Source of the DNA: Oscillospiraceae bacterium
GTDB taxonomy: Bacteria > Bacillota > Clostridia > Oscillospirales > Oscillospiraceae
Direction: 5' to 3'
Assembly (NCBI GenBank): GCA_017452505.1
Contig: JAFTMI010000033.1
Location: forward strand, 19,776 to 83,775
Length of the DNA stretch: 64,000 nucleotides
Of the stretch, positions 16,195 through 24,024 are shown piece after piece (the first letter of the stretch is position 1; every line of letters begins with the position of its first letter). A model generated the notes under the pieces. The model saw only the letters and a list, made by a program, of their open reading frames with translations. It ran no database searches and was not told the origin of the DNA. Position numbers and translations under genes: made by a program.

Positions 16195-17697
16195 TTACAG
16201 CTTGGTCCAATCTACAGGCTTAATTTGATACGGATCTTGCGCGCGAGCCTTGCTACTTTTCAGAATATCCTCCAGGGACTGGGTGCCGTCTAACTTGTGC
16301 TGAAGCCTTTTGATGTATCGCTGTGCCCAGTATTCCAGTGCATTTGCGCCGGTCATACAAATATCTTCTGCCATTTCCTGCATCAGCGCTAAAGAATCGG
16401 TGTACACTTCCAATGAGAGACTTTGGGTTTTCAATACATCCACTGCTTGGCGGCTGTGCGCTTTAAACTCCTGTGCTTCCTTGTGCAGCATTTTTTGCTG
16501 GTGGCGGAGGTCTTCTATGCACGCATCAAATTGTTTGCTGCCGCCAAATCTGTGCAGATAAATCCCGGCAAAGATGATACTGCCTATACTGCTCCGTCGA
16601 TTCCGGGGATCTAACAACCACTCTGCATTCTTGGCTTTTCTTTTCAAATGATAAGATTCGTCCAATTGTTCCTGCAAACGATCTTTACGCTTTTGATAAT
16701 CCTTCCAAAACGCATCTCGCGCTTCCTTGTAGTGGTCCCATAACGCTTGCTTTTCCTGCCAGGAAGCATAGGGGAGAGTGTCGCACAGTTTATCAGTTTC
16801 CTCCCGTTTCATGCCTGCCATGCGACCCCAGGAACGATATTTCTTTCGAGCATCAAAGTCAATCTCATCAAATAGTACTGGCTCGCGGTGCTGCACATTA
16901 TGATGAAGCGCATTTTGAATTGCCAGGAGTGTATAGTCACCGCCTAAAGTATCGCCACGGCATGCCTTGTGATCACGCAGTTTGTAGCTGATGGTCTGCT
17001 CTGTACATCGGGTAAGAACGACTCCGTTCTTTTCCAATGCAGACCGAAAGGCCTGCATGTTGCAGCACTCTGCTGCAGCACTATCAATGATACTGCGCAG
17101 CTCGTCCTTCCAAACCACTTTGTTTTTTCTCCGCATTTCCACTTCCGAGAAAGTAACACACTCAATGTCTTCACAATTCTTTTCACGCTCTCTTTTTTCT
17201 TTGGTGGCCTTTCGCCAATCCAAGGTTGAGAGTCCAAATTCTGCAGCAAGCGTGTTAGCATAATCTTTCCATCCTCTATACTCTGCATCCCGCGCATCCA
17301 GTTTTCTTCCCGTGGTCTGCTCACAGGCTGCGATAATGAAGTGAATATGAATACTGGCTCCGTGATCCTGCACCGTCCAAACAACCTCCCGGTTTGGCCA
17401 CAGCTTTTTCGCATACTTTGCGGCATACCGATTGGCAGATTCAGCGGTCAACACTCCACCGTTTTCCGGGCGGTCTGCCGGGTCAAAGGATACCTTTGTG
17501 TGATAGTATTTCCTTTCGTTAAAATCATACCCTTTCCCAAACAGATGCATGGTTTGCAATATCTGCTTCGCCATCTTTTCGGGATTATCAGATAGAAATC
17601 TCTGGCTTCCGCGAGCAATTACTTTCTCCGGGTCCAGAATGTAAGCGATTCCTTTAGACGGTGTTGCCTTACTGGCTTCGCATTTTGTGATTGGTAT
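16195..17697 (-). CDS. Relaxase (MobA/VirD2 type), with ATA at the expected start
   Basis: DNA-nicking relaxase for mobilization. The N-terminal GIAYILDPEKV segment and the metal-binding HGASIHIHFI (residues about 118-127) are typical of PF03432 relaxases; a charged helical region follows to residue 500. The first ATG (17574) would cut off the N-terminal KATPSKGIAYILDPEK block. The frame continues 41 codons upstream to ATA CCA ATC ACA AAA, where ATG is expected, with AAAGGGGG about 10 bases before; no ATG, GTG or TTG lies between the preceding stop and that point. Either ATA is used as a weak start or the start is mutated. It follows mobC with two bases between the mobC stop and this codon. 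Confidence 0.82.
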   Translation of the reverse strand: MPITKCEASKATPSKGIAYILDPEKVIARGSQRFLSDNPEKMAKQILQTMHLFGKGYDFNERKYYHTKVSFDPADRPENGGVLTAESANRYAAKYAKKLWPNREVVWTVQDHGASIHIHFIIAACEQTTGRKLDARDAEYRGWKDYANTLAAEFGLSTLDWRKATKEKREREKNCEDIECVTFSEVEMRRKNKVVWKDELRSIIDSAAAECCNMQAFRSALEKNGVVLTRCTEQTISYKLRDHKACRGDTLGGDYTLLAIQNALHHNVQHREPVLFDEIDFDARKKYRSWGRMAGMKREETDKLCDTLPYASWQEKQALWDHYKEARDAFWKDYQKRKDRLQEQLDESYHLKRKAKNAEWLLDPRNRRSSIGSIIFAGIYLHRFGGSKQFDACIEDLRHQQKMLHKEAQEFKAHSRQAVDVLKTQSLSLEVYTDSLALMQEMAEDICMTGANALEYWAQRYIKRLQHKLDGTQSLEDILKSSKARAQDPYQIKPVDWTKL

Positions 17698-17699
17698 TT

Positions 17700-18134
17700 T
17701 TAGTTTCCCCCTTTCTTATTTTGGTATGCAAGATAAACATCCCACATTGTCAACCAAGCATTCAATTTTTCCAAAGTATCCGTTACTTGGTTGCTTGTAT
17801 GTTCGATACTAACGATATCGACTGCATTTCTTTCCTCACGCATAATGTAGGCAAGCTTCAAGGCTTGATTCAAATTGATTCCCACCCTAATAAGTTCTGC
17901 GCGAAGCTCTCCTGCACCAGGTACTACAATCCGGCGCCGTTGGTGGATGCTTGACATCACAAAATCTGCGAGTGTCATATCGTTTTCTTGTGCCGCTGCT
18001 TTCAACTTTGCAACTTCGGCCTCCGTCAATCGAATCTGCACTTGACTGTTGCGTGTTAACTTTGAACGATCCTGAGGTTTTCTCCGTTTTGTTGATTGCT
18101 TTTCAGCTTGTGTTTCTTTACATTTTTTAAGCAT
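17700..18134 (-). CDS. mobC: MobC-type relaxosome accessory protein
   Basis: 144 residues from the ATG at 18134 (AAAGGAG eight bases upstream). The ribbon-helix-helix segment VQIRLTEAEVAKLKAAAQENDMTL near residue 35 is followed by the MobC signature GINLNQALKLA. It binds the origin of transfer and helps the relaxase nick. The longer frame starting at 18269 runs through the hairpin-rich leader and is unlikely. The relaxase gene follows at once. Confidence 0.85.
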   Translation of the reverse strand: MLKKCKETQAEKQSTKRRKPQDRSKLTRNSQVQIRLTEAEVAKLKAAAQENDMTLADFVMSSIHQRRRIVVPGAGELRAELIRVGINLNQALKLAYIMREERNAVDIVSIEHTSNQVTDTLEKLNAWLTMWDVYLAYQNKKGGN

Positions 18135-18151
18135 CACATTTTCTCCTTTCT

Positions 18152-18359
18152 GCGGCATAAGCCGCCCACGCATAGGGGGTCTGGGGTCTACCCCAGCAAG
18201 GCTAAAATCGGGGATTTTAGGGGAGATGCATTGCATCACCCGTTCCTTGCCATTTAGAAAAGCCGACATTTTTCATACAAACAAAAAACGGAGCCACTTA
18301 CTTCAAAAGTAAGTGGCTCCGTAGTCAATACGAAAACCGAAATAACTTGCTAAGTTATT
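18152..18359 (-). promoter_or_regulatory. Hairpin-rich mob leader: candidate origin of transfer and attenuator
   Basis: A run of perfect hairpins lies directly upstream of mobC: GCGGC/GCCGC (18152-18165), CTGGGG/CCCCAG (18181-18196), GATGCA/TGCATC (18225-18237), a 16-base perfect stem at 18288-18322, and AATAACTT/AAGTTATT (18341-18359). On the minus strand the 16-base stem is followed by TTTTTTGTTTG, the form of an intrinsic terminator placed before mobC. Origins of transfer of such elements usually lie here and contain inverted repeats next to the nick; I cannot place the nick. Confidence 0.55.
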
Positions 18360-18530
18360 CCATCTTGGCTTTTGGTACAATTCCCGGCCTCTTTCATCCG
18401 GTTGTCCGCTGTTTTCCTCGCGTCAAGCTATGACTGTGCCTTTTCGGCTGACAGGGCGGGGAACGACGGCAAGCCGTCTCGCAATAATCTGCGTCCCAAC
18501 TTGATAAACGCACTGCCCAGTATTTTTTAT

Positions 18531-18559
18531 AGTATATCACAAAAGAAAATAAAAATCAA
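18531..18559 (-). promoter_or_regulatory. Promoter of the mob operon leader
   Basis: Minus-strand TTGATT (18559-18554), 17-base spacer, TATACT (18536-18531). The transcript would run through about 390 bases of non-coding leader, with a GACGGC/GCCGTC hairpin, before mobC. Confidence 0.6.
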
Positions 18560-18615
18560 GTAATCCTATCAAACTTAAGGCTATGAGTGTCGAAATCATT
18601 TGCAGATTATTCTTG

Positions 18616-18644
18616 TTTACAAAGGTTTGTTTCCATGTTACAAT
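18616..18644 (+). promoter_or_regulatory. Promoter of the structured RNA
   Basis: TTTACA (18616-18621), exactly 17 bases, TACAAT (18639-18644). The predicted start is about 18651, the first base pair of the RNA's closing stem. It diverges from the mob promoter. Confidence 0.75.
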
Positions 18645-18649
18645 ATCTT

Positions 18650-18808
18650 TGCGACACAAACTGAATAACTTTACTGATAGGTGTGCATTTTTACTTTGGT
18701 AAAAATGCATGCCCATTTTCGCATACCTGTCGGTAAAGTGGAAGTTTGTGTCGCAGCAAATGGGGCCGTGCGTTTTTCGGTGCGCAGTTTTGGCTGCGCA
18801 CTTTTTTA
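18650..18808 (+). ncRNA. Structured small RNA of unknown family
   Basis: About 157 bases between a sigma-A-type promoter and a strong terminator. Nested stems can be read by eye: closing stem 18650-18662 with 18743-18755 (13 pairs); middle stem 18668-18682 with 18725-18739 (15 pairs, two of them G-U on this strand only, which argues for plus-strand RNA); top hairpin 18684-18694 with 18699-18709. A single-stranded part with GGGGCCGTGCG follows, then the terminator GTGCGCAG/CTGCGCAC with six T. No ORF. It is not an RNA class I recognise; it could be a trans-acting RNA of the element or a riboswitch-like leader of the genes to the right. Confidence 0.65.
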
Positions 18809-18901
18809 TTTCAGAAAAACTTTTTTAATTTTCTTACAAAATAGTGAACCAGTTGAGCTTTCTATGTGTCTAATAATTATCAGGACACAAAGGAGGCAGC
18901 T

Positions 18902-19024
18902 ATGACATTCTTTGAACTGGTCAAGCAATGCTTGCAAAAAGAAGCGGTTCGGACGGAACCGAATAAGCAGTTTGCTATCCAAAAAGTATTAACTGAGTTT
19001 AGTGAAAAATGGAAAAGCAAATAG
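18902..19024 (+). CDS. 40-residue microprotein
   Basis: ATG at 18902 with a full AAGGAGG ribosome-binding site six bases before it. The product starts MTFFELVKQC and ends WKSK; it is amphipathic, basic, with no Cys pair or membrane span. It sits between the structured RNA and the sigma-factor fusion. The consensus ribosome-binding site makes translation likely; function unknown. Confidence 0.5.
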   Translation: MTFFELVKQCLQKEAVRTEPNKQFAIQKVLTEFSEKWKSK

Positions 19025-19091
19025 CGATAGCAACAATAATGGCTAAGTATATAGAGATGGTATATGTATAAAAACTGAAGGAAGTTTAAAA

Positions 19092-20933
19092 ATGAAGAAA
19101 ACTAGAATAGAATCCCTTGTCAACCGTTCGCAAAGCGGTGATTTGCAGGCAATGGAAGAATTACTGGAAGCTGCACATACATCTGTTTCCTATCAATGCC
19201 GAAAGATGATGGCGCACCAAGAGGATGCGGAGGATTTAACGCAGGAAGTGCTGCTGGCAGTATATCAAAAGATTGACACACTAAAGGAAGCAAAAGCATT
19301 TTGGAGTTGGTTGCACCGCATTACCGCTACTCACTGTATGAATGCATTGAGCCGCAATCATGTAGACCTACAGTTTGCAGAGGATGAGGACGGTCATAGT
19401 GTTGTGGATGATTTGGAAGTGCTGGATGAGCGTTCAATCCCCGGCAAAGCACTTGACAATGCTGAAACTGCCCGGATGATCGATGCGATCGTGTCCGACC
19501 TTCCAGAAGCACAGCGAATGTCCACGCTATTGTATTATTACAACGAAATGAGCGTGAAAGAAATCGCTCAGATCATGAATGTGCCGGAGAACACTGTTAA
19601 AAGCCGCCTTAATCTTGCCAGAAAAGCAATCAAGGATAAGGTCCTGGACTACGAGAAGCAGGGTGTCAAGCTTTACAGTGCATCTATTTTGCCGTTCCTT
19701 TGGTATTTCCTTCGTACAGCGGCAGAATGTCAAGCAGATACCGGTGCTGCCGCCGCTTGTGCATCGGGTGTTATCACAACTACTAAAGTTGCAACTACAA
19801 CAGCTGCAACAACAGGAGCAATGGTCACGGGTGCTGTTACAACTGGAATTGCTGCAAAAATAGTAGCAGGATGTTTAGCTCTTGCCATTGCTGTTGGTGG
19901 CGCAGCATTGTATTTCGGAGGGCAAAATTCTAACAGTAACACAGTAGAAACAACCACAGCCACCTCTATTTCACAACCAGTCACCAACTCCATCGAAGGA
20001 ACAACAGAGCCGGCAGCAACAGAGACAGAGACAGCGACAACAGAACCTACTCAAGCTAGCAAGCCGTCAACTGAACTAACTGACCCCGGGTATGATGATG
20101 CGGATGACCCTGTTTGGAAATATAACCATCCAACGCTTACAGAAGTTCGTGATACCAGGTATGCGCATTGGAGGTCGATAACGGTGTATGATCGCATGGC
20201 GATTTGCACCGGTTACATCGGTAGCACAATACCTATACTGTCAATGGGCAATACTATTGGTGAACTTGGATTCAACGAAAAAGTCCTTTGCACTGGTGAG
20301 TATGACAATGGATGGTTCCGTGTCGAGTACAAAGGCGCAACAGGTTATGTAGATACTGACGGCCACTTTCACACATTGCACGCGGAACCGGTTATTTTTA
20401 CATACACAGATGGGACAACTGGCACCGTACCAAAGCATAACGCAACCTATATTGATGACGACGGAGAAAAAAGAACTTACATAGCCAGCCTAGATGGTTC
20501 AAGGCGTGAAGATGGAGAAATCTGTTTTTTGTGCGGCAAAGAGGTCAAAGCAAACTTTGGGGATTGGGCGCATCGTATTTATGAGCGACTAAAATATTGC
20601 CATCATAGTAACAGTGGTATATATTGTATCTATTGTGGCAAGAAAGTCCCTGCTGGTACATGCCATGATTGTATCGAATACTTTGATGAGTCAAGGTATT
20701 ATTGTGAATATTGCGGTAAGGACGGCAGCTATTCGGACACCGTTAGTTGTTGCTATGCTGCAGATTATCTTGGTTATAAGGTAGGCAATACAGTAGAATA
20801 CGGAGAGAGAATTCTGGAATATCTTGGCAATGACGAATGGAAGGACGAAGGCGGAATTATATGGAATTCTTATGAAGAATTCGGAAAAATATATTTTTAC
20901 CGGTTGTCTACGAATGGAACTAGCGGAAACTGA
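19092..20933 (+). CDS. ECF sigma factor fused to a membrane anchor, Thr-rich stalk, SH3-like and Cys-rich outer part
   Basis: 613 residues. Sigma region 2 is at about 30-87 (EDAEDLTQEVLLAVYQKI) and sigma region 4 at about 135-185 (MSVKEIAQIMNVPENTVKSR), so residues 1-190 are a full ECF sigma factor. Then come an Ala/Thr-rich stretch, a membrane span at about 255-275, a Thr/Glu-rich stalk (280-335), an SH3-like strand pattern GWFRVEYKGATGYVDTDG near 407-424, and several CxxC pairs (residues 478-481, 512-515, 524-527, 538-541) as in zinc ribbons. A transcription factor is thus tied to the membrane with a sensing part outside; it may be released by proteolysis or act from the membrane. It heads an operon with the membrane gene at 20954. 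GAAGGAAG precedes the ATG. Confidence 0.8.
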   Translation: MKKTRIESLVNRSQSGDLQAMEELLEAAHTSVSYQCRKMMAHQEDAEDLTQEVLLAVYQKIDTLKEAKAFWSWLHRITATHCMNALSRNHVDLQFAEDEDGHSVVDDLEVLDERSIPGKALDNAETARMIDAIVSDLPEAQRMSTLLYYYNEMSVKEIAQIMNVPENTVKSRLNLARKAIKDKVLDYEKQGVKLYSASILPFLWYFLRTAAECQADTGAAAACASGVITTTKVATTTAATTGAMVTGAVTTGIAAKIVAGCLALAIAVGGAALYFGGQNSNSNTVETTTATSISQPVTNSIEGTTEPAATETETATTEPTQASKPSTELTDPGYDDADDPVWKYNHPTLTEVRDTRYAHWRSITVYDRMAICTGYIGSTIPILSMGNTIGELGFNEKVLCTGEYDNGWFRVEYKGATGYVDTDGHFHTLHAEPVIFTYTDGTTGTVPKHNATYIDDDGEKRTYIASLDGSRREDGEICFLCGKEVKANFGDWAHRIYERLKYCHHSNSGIYCIYCGKKVPAGTCHDCIEYFDESRYYCEYCGKDGSYSDTVSCCYAADYLGYKVGNTVEYGERILEYLGNDEWKDEGGIIWNSYEEFGKIYFYRLSTNGTSGN

Positions 20934-20953
20934 ACGGAATGGAGATAAATGAT

Positions 20954-21913
20954 ATGAGTAAAAGAGAATATGTGTTAGACACTCTTTTTGAGGACATTTC
21001 AAAGGAAGACTATAACGAGAATTGGTGCGAGCATAAAGAGCGTTTCCACGATTTGCTGAAAAGGGGTCTCCCTGGTTTTGTTATTGGAGCGATAATCTTT
21101 CTTGCACTCGCTATTTACTTAATGCTTTCTTCAACCGTAAAATTTGATCCTTCTGCAATTATTGCATTGGTGTTGTTTCCTTTGGTTGGCGGGTATGCCC
21201 TTGCTTGTATTCCTTATGGTTGGAGCGTAATAAATAAGTTCTTGGGTCAGTGGACGATATTCGGTAACATTTTTGTTATAATTTTTCTGTTCCTTCTGAA
21301 ATTCGTTATAGCTTATGGAATTGGATTAGTTGCATATCCAATCGTACTTATTTATAACCTCATCCGCTCACAGAAATCAAAAAGCAAAGTACAGCTGTGG
21401 ACGATCATTGTAATTACCGTTGTAATACTGTGGAATGTTTTCCTTGGAATTTGTGCCATTATTGATGCAAGGTCAAATCCTAGAGAAGACAATCCTAACA
21501 GTACAACATCTTCTGCGGTGCAACATTATGCTACGGCTGAGGAGCTTCCTATGGATATCGTAAAACAGATCGGTGCGCAGTTGGTTTCGGAACAACAGAA
21601 GAAAAATGATGAGGATCCAAACTTTACCTACACAGATGTGGAACTGTACGGCATTTTCTTCCTTGAAGGAAAGGAAGATGCCTGGGCCGATGAGAATCAA
21701 CTTCACTTTGTAATTCGCTACAATATGCTGGATAACAACGGAGAGGTCCAAAATGTATATTACATCCCAATGTACATTAAAGATATTGTAGTTCAGGCTG
21801 ACGGTAGTATCTCTCTGCAACGCGACGACTGTATAGCCCCCTTCTCCTATAGCTCTGCGGAAGCTTACACTGAGAAATACGTAGATGATTACGACATTAC
21901 CCAAATCGGTTGA
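20954..21913 (+). CDS. Four-span membrane protein with outer C-terminal domain
   Basis: 319 residues. The ATG at 20954 has GGAG eight bases upstream and is preferred to the one at 20939. Membrane spans lie near residues 36-58, 66-85, 95-128 (one long or two short) and 148-168; the basic patch RSQKSKSKVQLW sits just before the last span. Residues 185-319 form a soluble domain, probably outside, resembling secreted domains that follow such anchors. It is directly behind the sigma fusion (20 bases), so it could be its partner or anti-sigma. A decayed relative of its membrane part lies at 31147-31323. Confidence 0.7.
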   Translation: MSKREYVLDTLFEDISKEDYNENWCEHKERFHDLLKRGLPGFVIGAIIFLALAIYLMLSSTVKFDPSAIIALVLFPLVGGYALACIPYGWSVINKFLGQWTIFGNIFVIIFLFLLKFVIAYGIGLVAYPIVLIYNLIRSQKSKSKVQLWTIIVITVVILWNVFLGICAIIDARSNPREDNPNSTTSSAVQHYATAEELPMDIVKQIGAQLVSEQQKKNDEDPNFTYTDVELYGIFFLEGKEDAWADENQLHFVIRYNMLDNNGEVQNVYYIPMYIKDIVVQADGSISLQRDDCIAPFSYSSAEAYTEKYVDDYDITQIG

Positions 21914-22171
21914 TAGCAGCCAAACGGAGGGATATTCAAAAGAACGTTGCAATGTGAAAGCATATAATTATTCTTTGCCACAATCTGTCAGAGCAAAGAT
22001 ACGAAAGCAACTGGCAAAGTTCAAAATACTTGCCCTTCCCAAATGTGGAGAATCAATAAGCCTTCAAGGATTCGTAGAGAAAAGCGACAACAAACAGGCG
22101 AGTGTATAAAATATCACACGGATTCGATTGGTCTATGGACGATCAAGGATGTCGTGAAACTGCGAATATAA

Positions 22172-22220
22172 CAAACTGCCGTACCGTTGGAGATCGTTCC
22201 CAGCGATACGGCAGTTTTTC
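22172..22220 (+). terminator. Intrinsic terminator
   Basis: AACTGCCGTA / TACGGCAGTT stem and five T. It could end the sigma-fusion operon, 260 bases after its last stop codon. Confidence 0.7.
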
Positions 22221-22320
22221 TACTGGGGATATTTCGTTTACAAAAGGAATAAGATCAAACAACAAAAATGGATGCCAAATACGACTCTTCCAGCAACCAG
22301 CGTTATCTTTTGTAGGGGGA

Positions 22321-22365
22321 ATATAATTGTTTCTTTACGGGAAATGACGCGAAATTCGGAAATGA
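22321..22365 (+). repeat. 45-base repeated motif, copy 1
   Basis: Matches 37025-37069 at about 37 of 45 positions by eye; shared core ATTGTTTCTTT and AAATGACGC. Purpose unknown. Confidence 0.55.
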
Positions 22366-22411
22366 TATCTGTTTCAACAACCGGAAATCGGGTTCCTGTC
22401 ACAGAAGGTCA

Positions 22412-22439
22412 GCCTCCTCTATGTTAAATGCGAGGAGGC
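22412..22439 (+). promoter_or_regulatory. Hairpin that hides the ribosome-binding site of the HTH gene
   Basis: GCCTCCTC (22412-22419) pairs perfectly with GAGGAGGC (22432-22439) over a 12-base loop. The second arm is the Shine-Dalgarno sequence of the ATG at 22447. Translation should be low unless the stem is opened. Confidence 0.65.
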
Positions 22440-22446
22440 GACGAAA

Positions 22447-22662
22447 ATGGTCAGATTAAGTCACAAAACCATACGAAACAAGATCGCAGAACAAAACTGG
22501 ACCCAGGAAGCCGTGGCGGAGGCGCTAAACATTTCAGACAGGCATATTCGCAATTTGTGCAAACGGGATACCAACGCCTATATAGCCCTTTGCTACAATC
22601 TGAGTAAGCTTTTCGGCACAACCATTGAGGAGCTGCTGGAGATTGGGGAGGCGGACAAATGA
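22447..22662 (+). CDS. Small helix-turn-helix regulator
   Basis: 71 residues, almost entirely an XRE-type DNA-binding domain: KIAEQNWTQEAVAEALNISDRHIRNL, then a second half ending TIEELLEIGEADK. No sensor domain. Its GAGGAGG ribosome-binding site lies in a stable hairpin. Its stop overlaps the ATG of the zinc-ribbon gene (ATGA), so they are coupled. Likely a local repressor for this cluster. Confidence 0.8.
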   Translation: MVRLSHKTIRNKIAEQNWTQEAVAEALNISDRHIRNLCKRDTNAYIALCYNLSKLFGTTIEELLEIGEADK

Positions 22663-22916
22663 ACATTCTATGGTTCAAAAAACGCACTGCCAAGGCAGAA
22701 AGCTATCGCGCGCCAATGACTATCACCCATCTGCGGTCCTTCAGCACGGCATGCTATTATGTGTGTCCTCGGTGTAACACAAGCCTTGACCGGGAATATA
22801 TGGCTTACTGTGACCGCTGTGGACAATGCCTGGATTGGCGGTTAACGTCTGTTTTGATAGGAGTGGGAAATCTGGATAAAGAAAATGCTGTGGTAAAACA
22901 ATCTTGTTCACCATAG
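22659..22916 (+). CDS. Small zinc-ribbon protein
   Basis: 85 residues with the four-Cys pattern CPRC ... CDRCGQC at residues 36-56, typical of a rubredoxin-like or ribbon metal site. The N-terminus is basic. It overlaps the HTH gene by four bases and is co-translated with it. There are no other domains. Role unknown; perhaps a partner of the HTH protein or of the RexA-like protein that follows after 163 bases. Confidence 0.65.
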   Translation: MNILWFKKRTAKAESYRAPMTITHLRSFSTACYYVCPRCNTSLDREYMAYCDRCGQCLDWRLTSVLIGVGNLDKENAVVKQSCSP

Positions 22917-22969
22917 CCTGTAGTTTAAACGTCTGTTCTGTTTTTTGAACATTTATGTGTGCTATCTTA

Positions 22970-23008
22970 TGCGTCAAGAAAAATGCAGAAAAATGTCACC
23001 TGACGCAG
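22970..23008. repeat. Inverted repeat upstream of the RexA-like gene
   Basis: TGCGTCA and TGACGCA with about 23 bases between, 70-110 bases before the start at 23080. Could be an operator or a weak hairpin. Confidence 0.35.
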
Positions 23009-23079
23009 ATGTTTCTACATAATAAAGTATATTCTCGATTATTGGGGATATATCAGATGACAAAAACAGGAGGACCGTT

Positions 23080-24006
23080 ATGGATGAGAAAGTAATGCAG
23101 TTTGCAAATTTTAACATCACCTTTGGGCAAGGGAATGCCCCGATGCTTGAATACTTTGAAGAGATCATTTTTCCTGCTTTTACCGGTGCATACATTCGCG
23201 GCAAGGAAGACGATGTAACCAAGTATTCGTTTGATGGTGTTACGCTAAAGCAAATAGACGGCGAATATGTGATGACAGGTAATTTTGTTAAGGACACAGA
23301 ATACAATGTGATTACAACGGTACAAGAGGGCGAGTTGGTTAGTTCTCCAGCTAGAGTGCCGACGGCACCATATTCTCGTTTTATTATCTTCTTGAAGAAT
23401 CACAGAATGGTTTTGATCCGAAATGAAACAGCAAGTCCAGATATTCGGAGTTTCCAGAAAACAGTAAGTGAAATTCTTATGAAGCACATCCGCAAAGAGA
23501 ATCAGGACAAAGATAAGAACAAAAAACTGCCGTTTGCCGTGGTTCATATTGTGGATATCCCTCAGGCGGAGAGCATAGAAGATGCACTTAAATCTGTAAA
23601 AAAAGTAAACTGGTTAAAATTTAGATTTTTCCCGTTAAACAATGATTTGGATACATTACCTCTTGCAACTGCAGTTCGTGAGGGCATGCAGATTGCAGGA
23701 TGTAGAACAGGTAATGTTAAGCTCAATTCCCCTGGCAACAAAAAAGGCATTCAAGATGTTATTGTGGCAACAGGGGGCTTAGCTGAAGCATCAATAGAGG
23801 TTACAGATACAGACGGGGAAGTTCGAAGGCTAAAAGAAGGGACATTTTCGTCGAGCACAAAGGTTGAATATAGTGGCAATGTGAGTTCCTATGGTGATGA
23901 GTACTTGGTAGCGCAAGCTAAGAAAAACAGTGCGATGAACACTGTAAGCAATGATAATGCAAAGCTTTATGAGCGGGTTTTGCACATATTAGAACGATTG
24001 GCATAA
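23080..24006 (+). CDS. RexA-like cytosolic protein, candidate abortive-infection sensor
   Basis: 308 residues, no membrane span. The order of recognisable elements parallels lambda RexA: a beta-rich N-part with IDGEYVMTG (RexA has IDGKTFLFT), then YSRFIIFLKNHRMVLIRNET (RexA: FPSFLFVEGDTIGFART), a central alpha/beta part, and a C-terminal EVTDTDGEVRRLKEG (RexA: RAKDEAGDILTEHYL) before a helical end. The similarity is by eye and weak, so this is inference. Strongly supporting it is the next gene, a four-span membrane protein like RexB. Start with AGGAGG upstream. In lambda, RexA senses phage infection and opens RexB, which depolarizes the cell. Confidence 0.6.
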   Translation: MDEKVMQFANFNITFGQGNAPMLEYFEEIIFPAFTGAYIRGKEDDVTKYSFDGVTLKQIDGEYVMTGNFVKDTEYNVITTVQEGELVSSPARVPTAPYSRFIIFLKNHRMVLIRNETASPDIRSFQKTVSEILMKHIRKENQDKDKNKKLPFAVVHIVDIPQAESIEDALKSVKKVNWLKFRFFPLNNDLDTLPLATAVREGMQIAGCRTGNVKLNSPGNKKGIQDVIVATGGLAEASIEVTDTDGEVRRLKEGTFSSSTKVEYSGNVSSYGDEYLVAQAKKNSAMNTVSNDNAKLYERVLHILERLA

Positions 24007-24024
24007 TAAGGTTGGAGGAGGAAA

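Larger units (their letters stand above)
21914..22446. other. Intergenic stretch without a supported gene
   Basis: About 530 bases. It holds a terminator (22172-22220), a copy of a 45-base motif (22321-22365) also found at 37.03 kb, and the ribosome-binding-site hairpin before the next gene. Short open frames here lack ribosome-binding sites and familiar motifs. Confidence 0.5.

Noticed and set aside
18650-18808. 6S RNA as identity of the structured RNA
   Set aside because: The rod and closing stem recall 6S, but the stem-loop part spans only about 106 bases and the large central bubble is missing.
21885-22109. 74-codon frame overlapping the end of the membrane-protein gene
   Set aside because: Overlaps a better gene, has no ribosome-binding site or motif.
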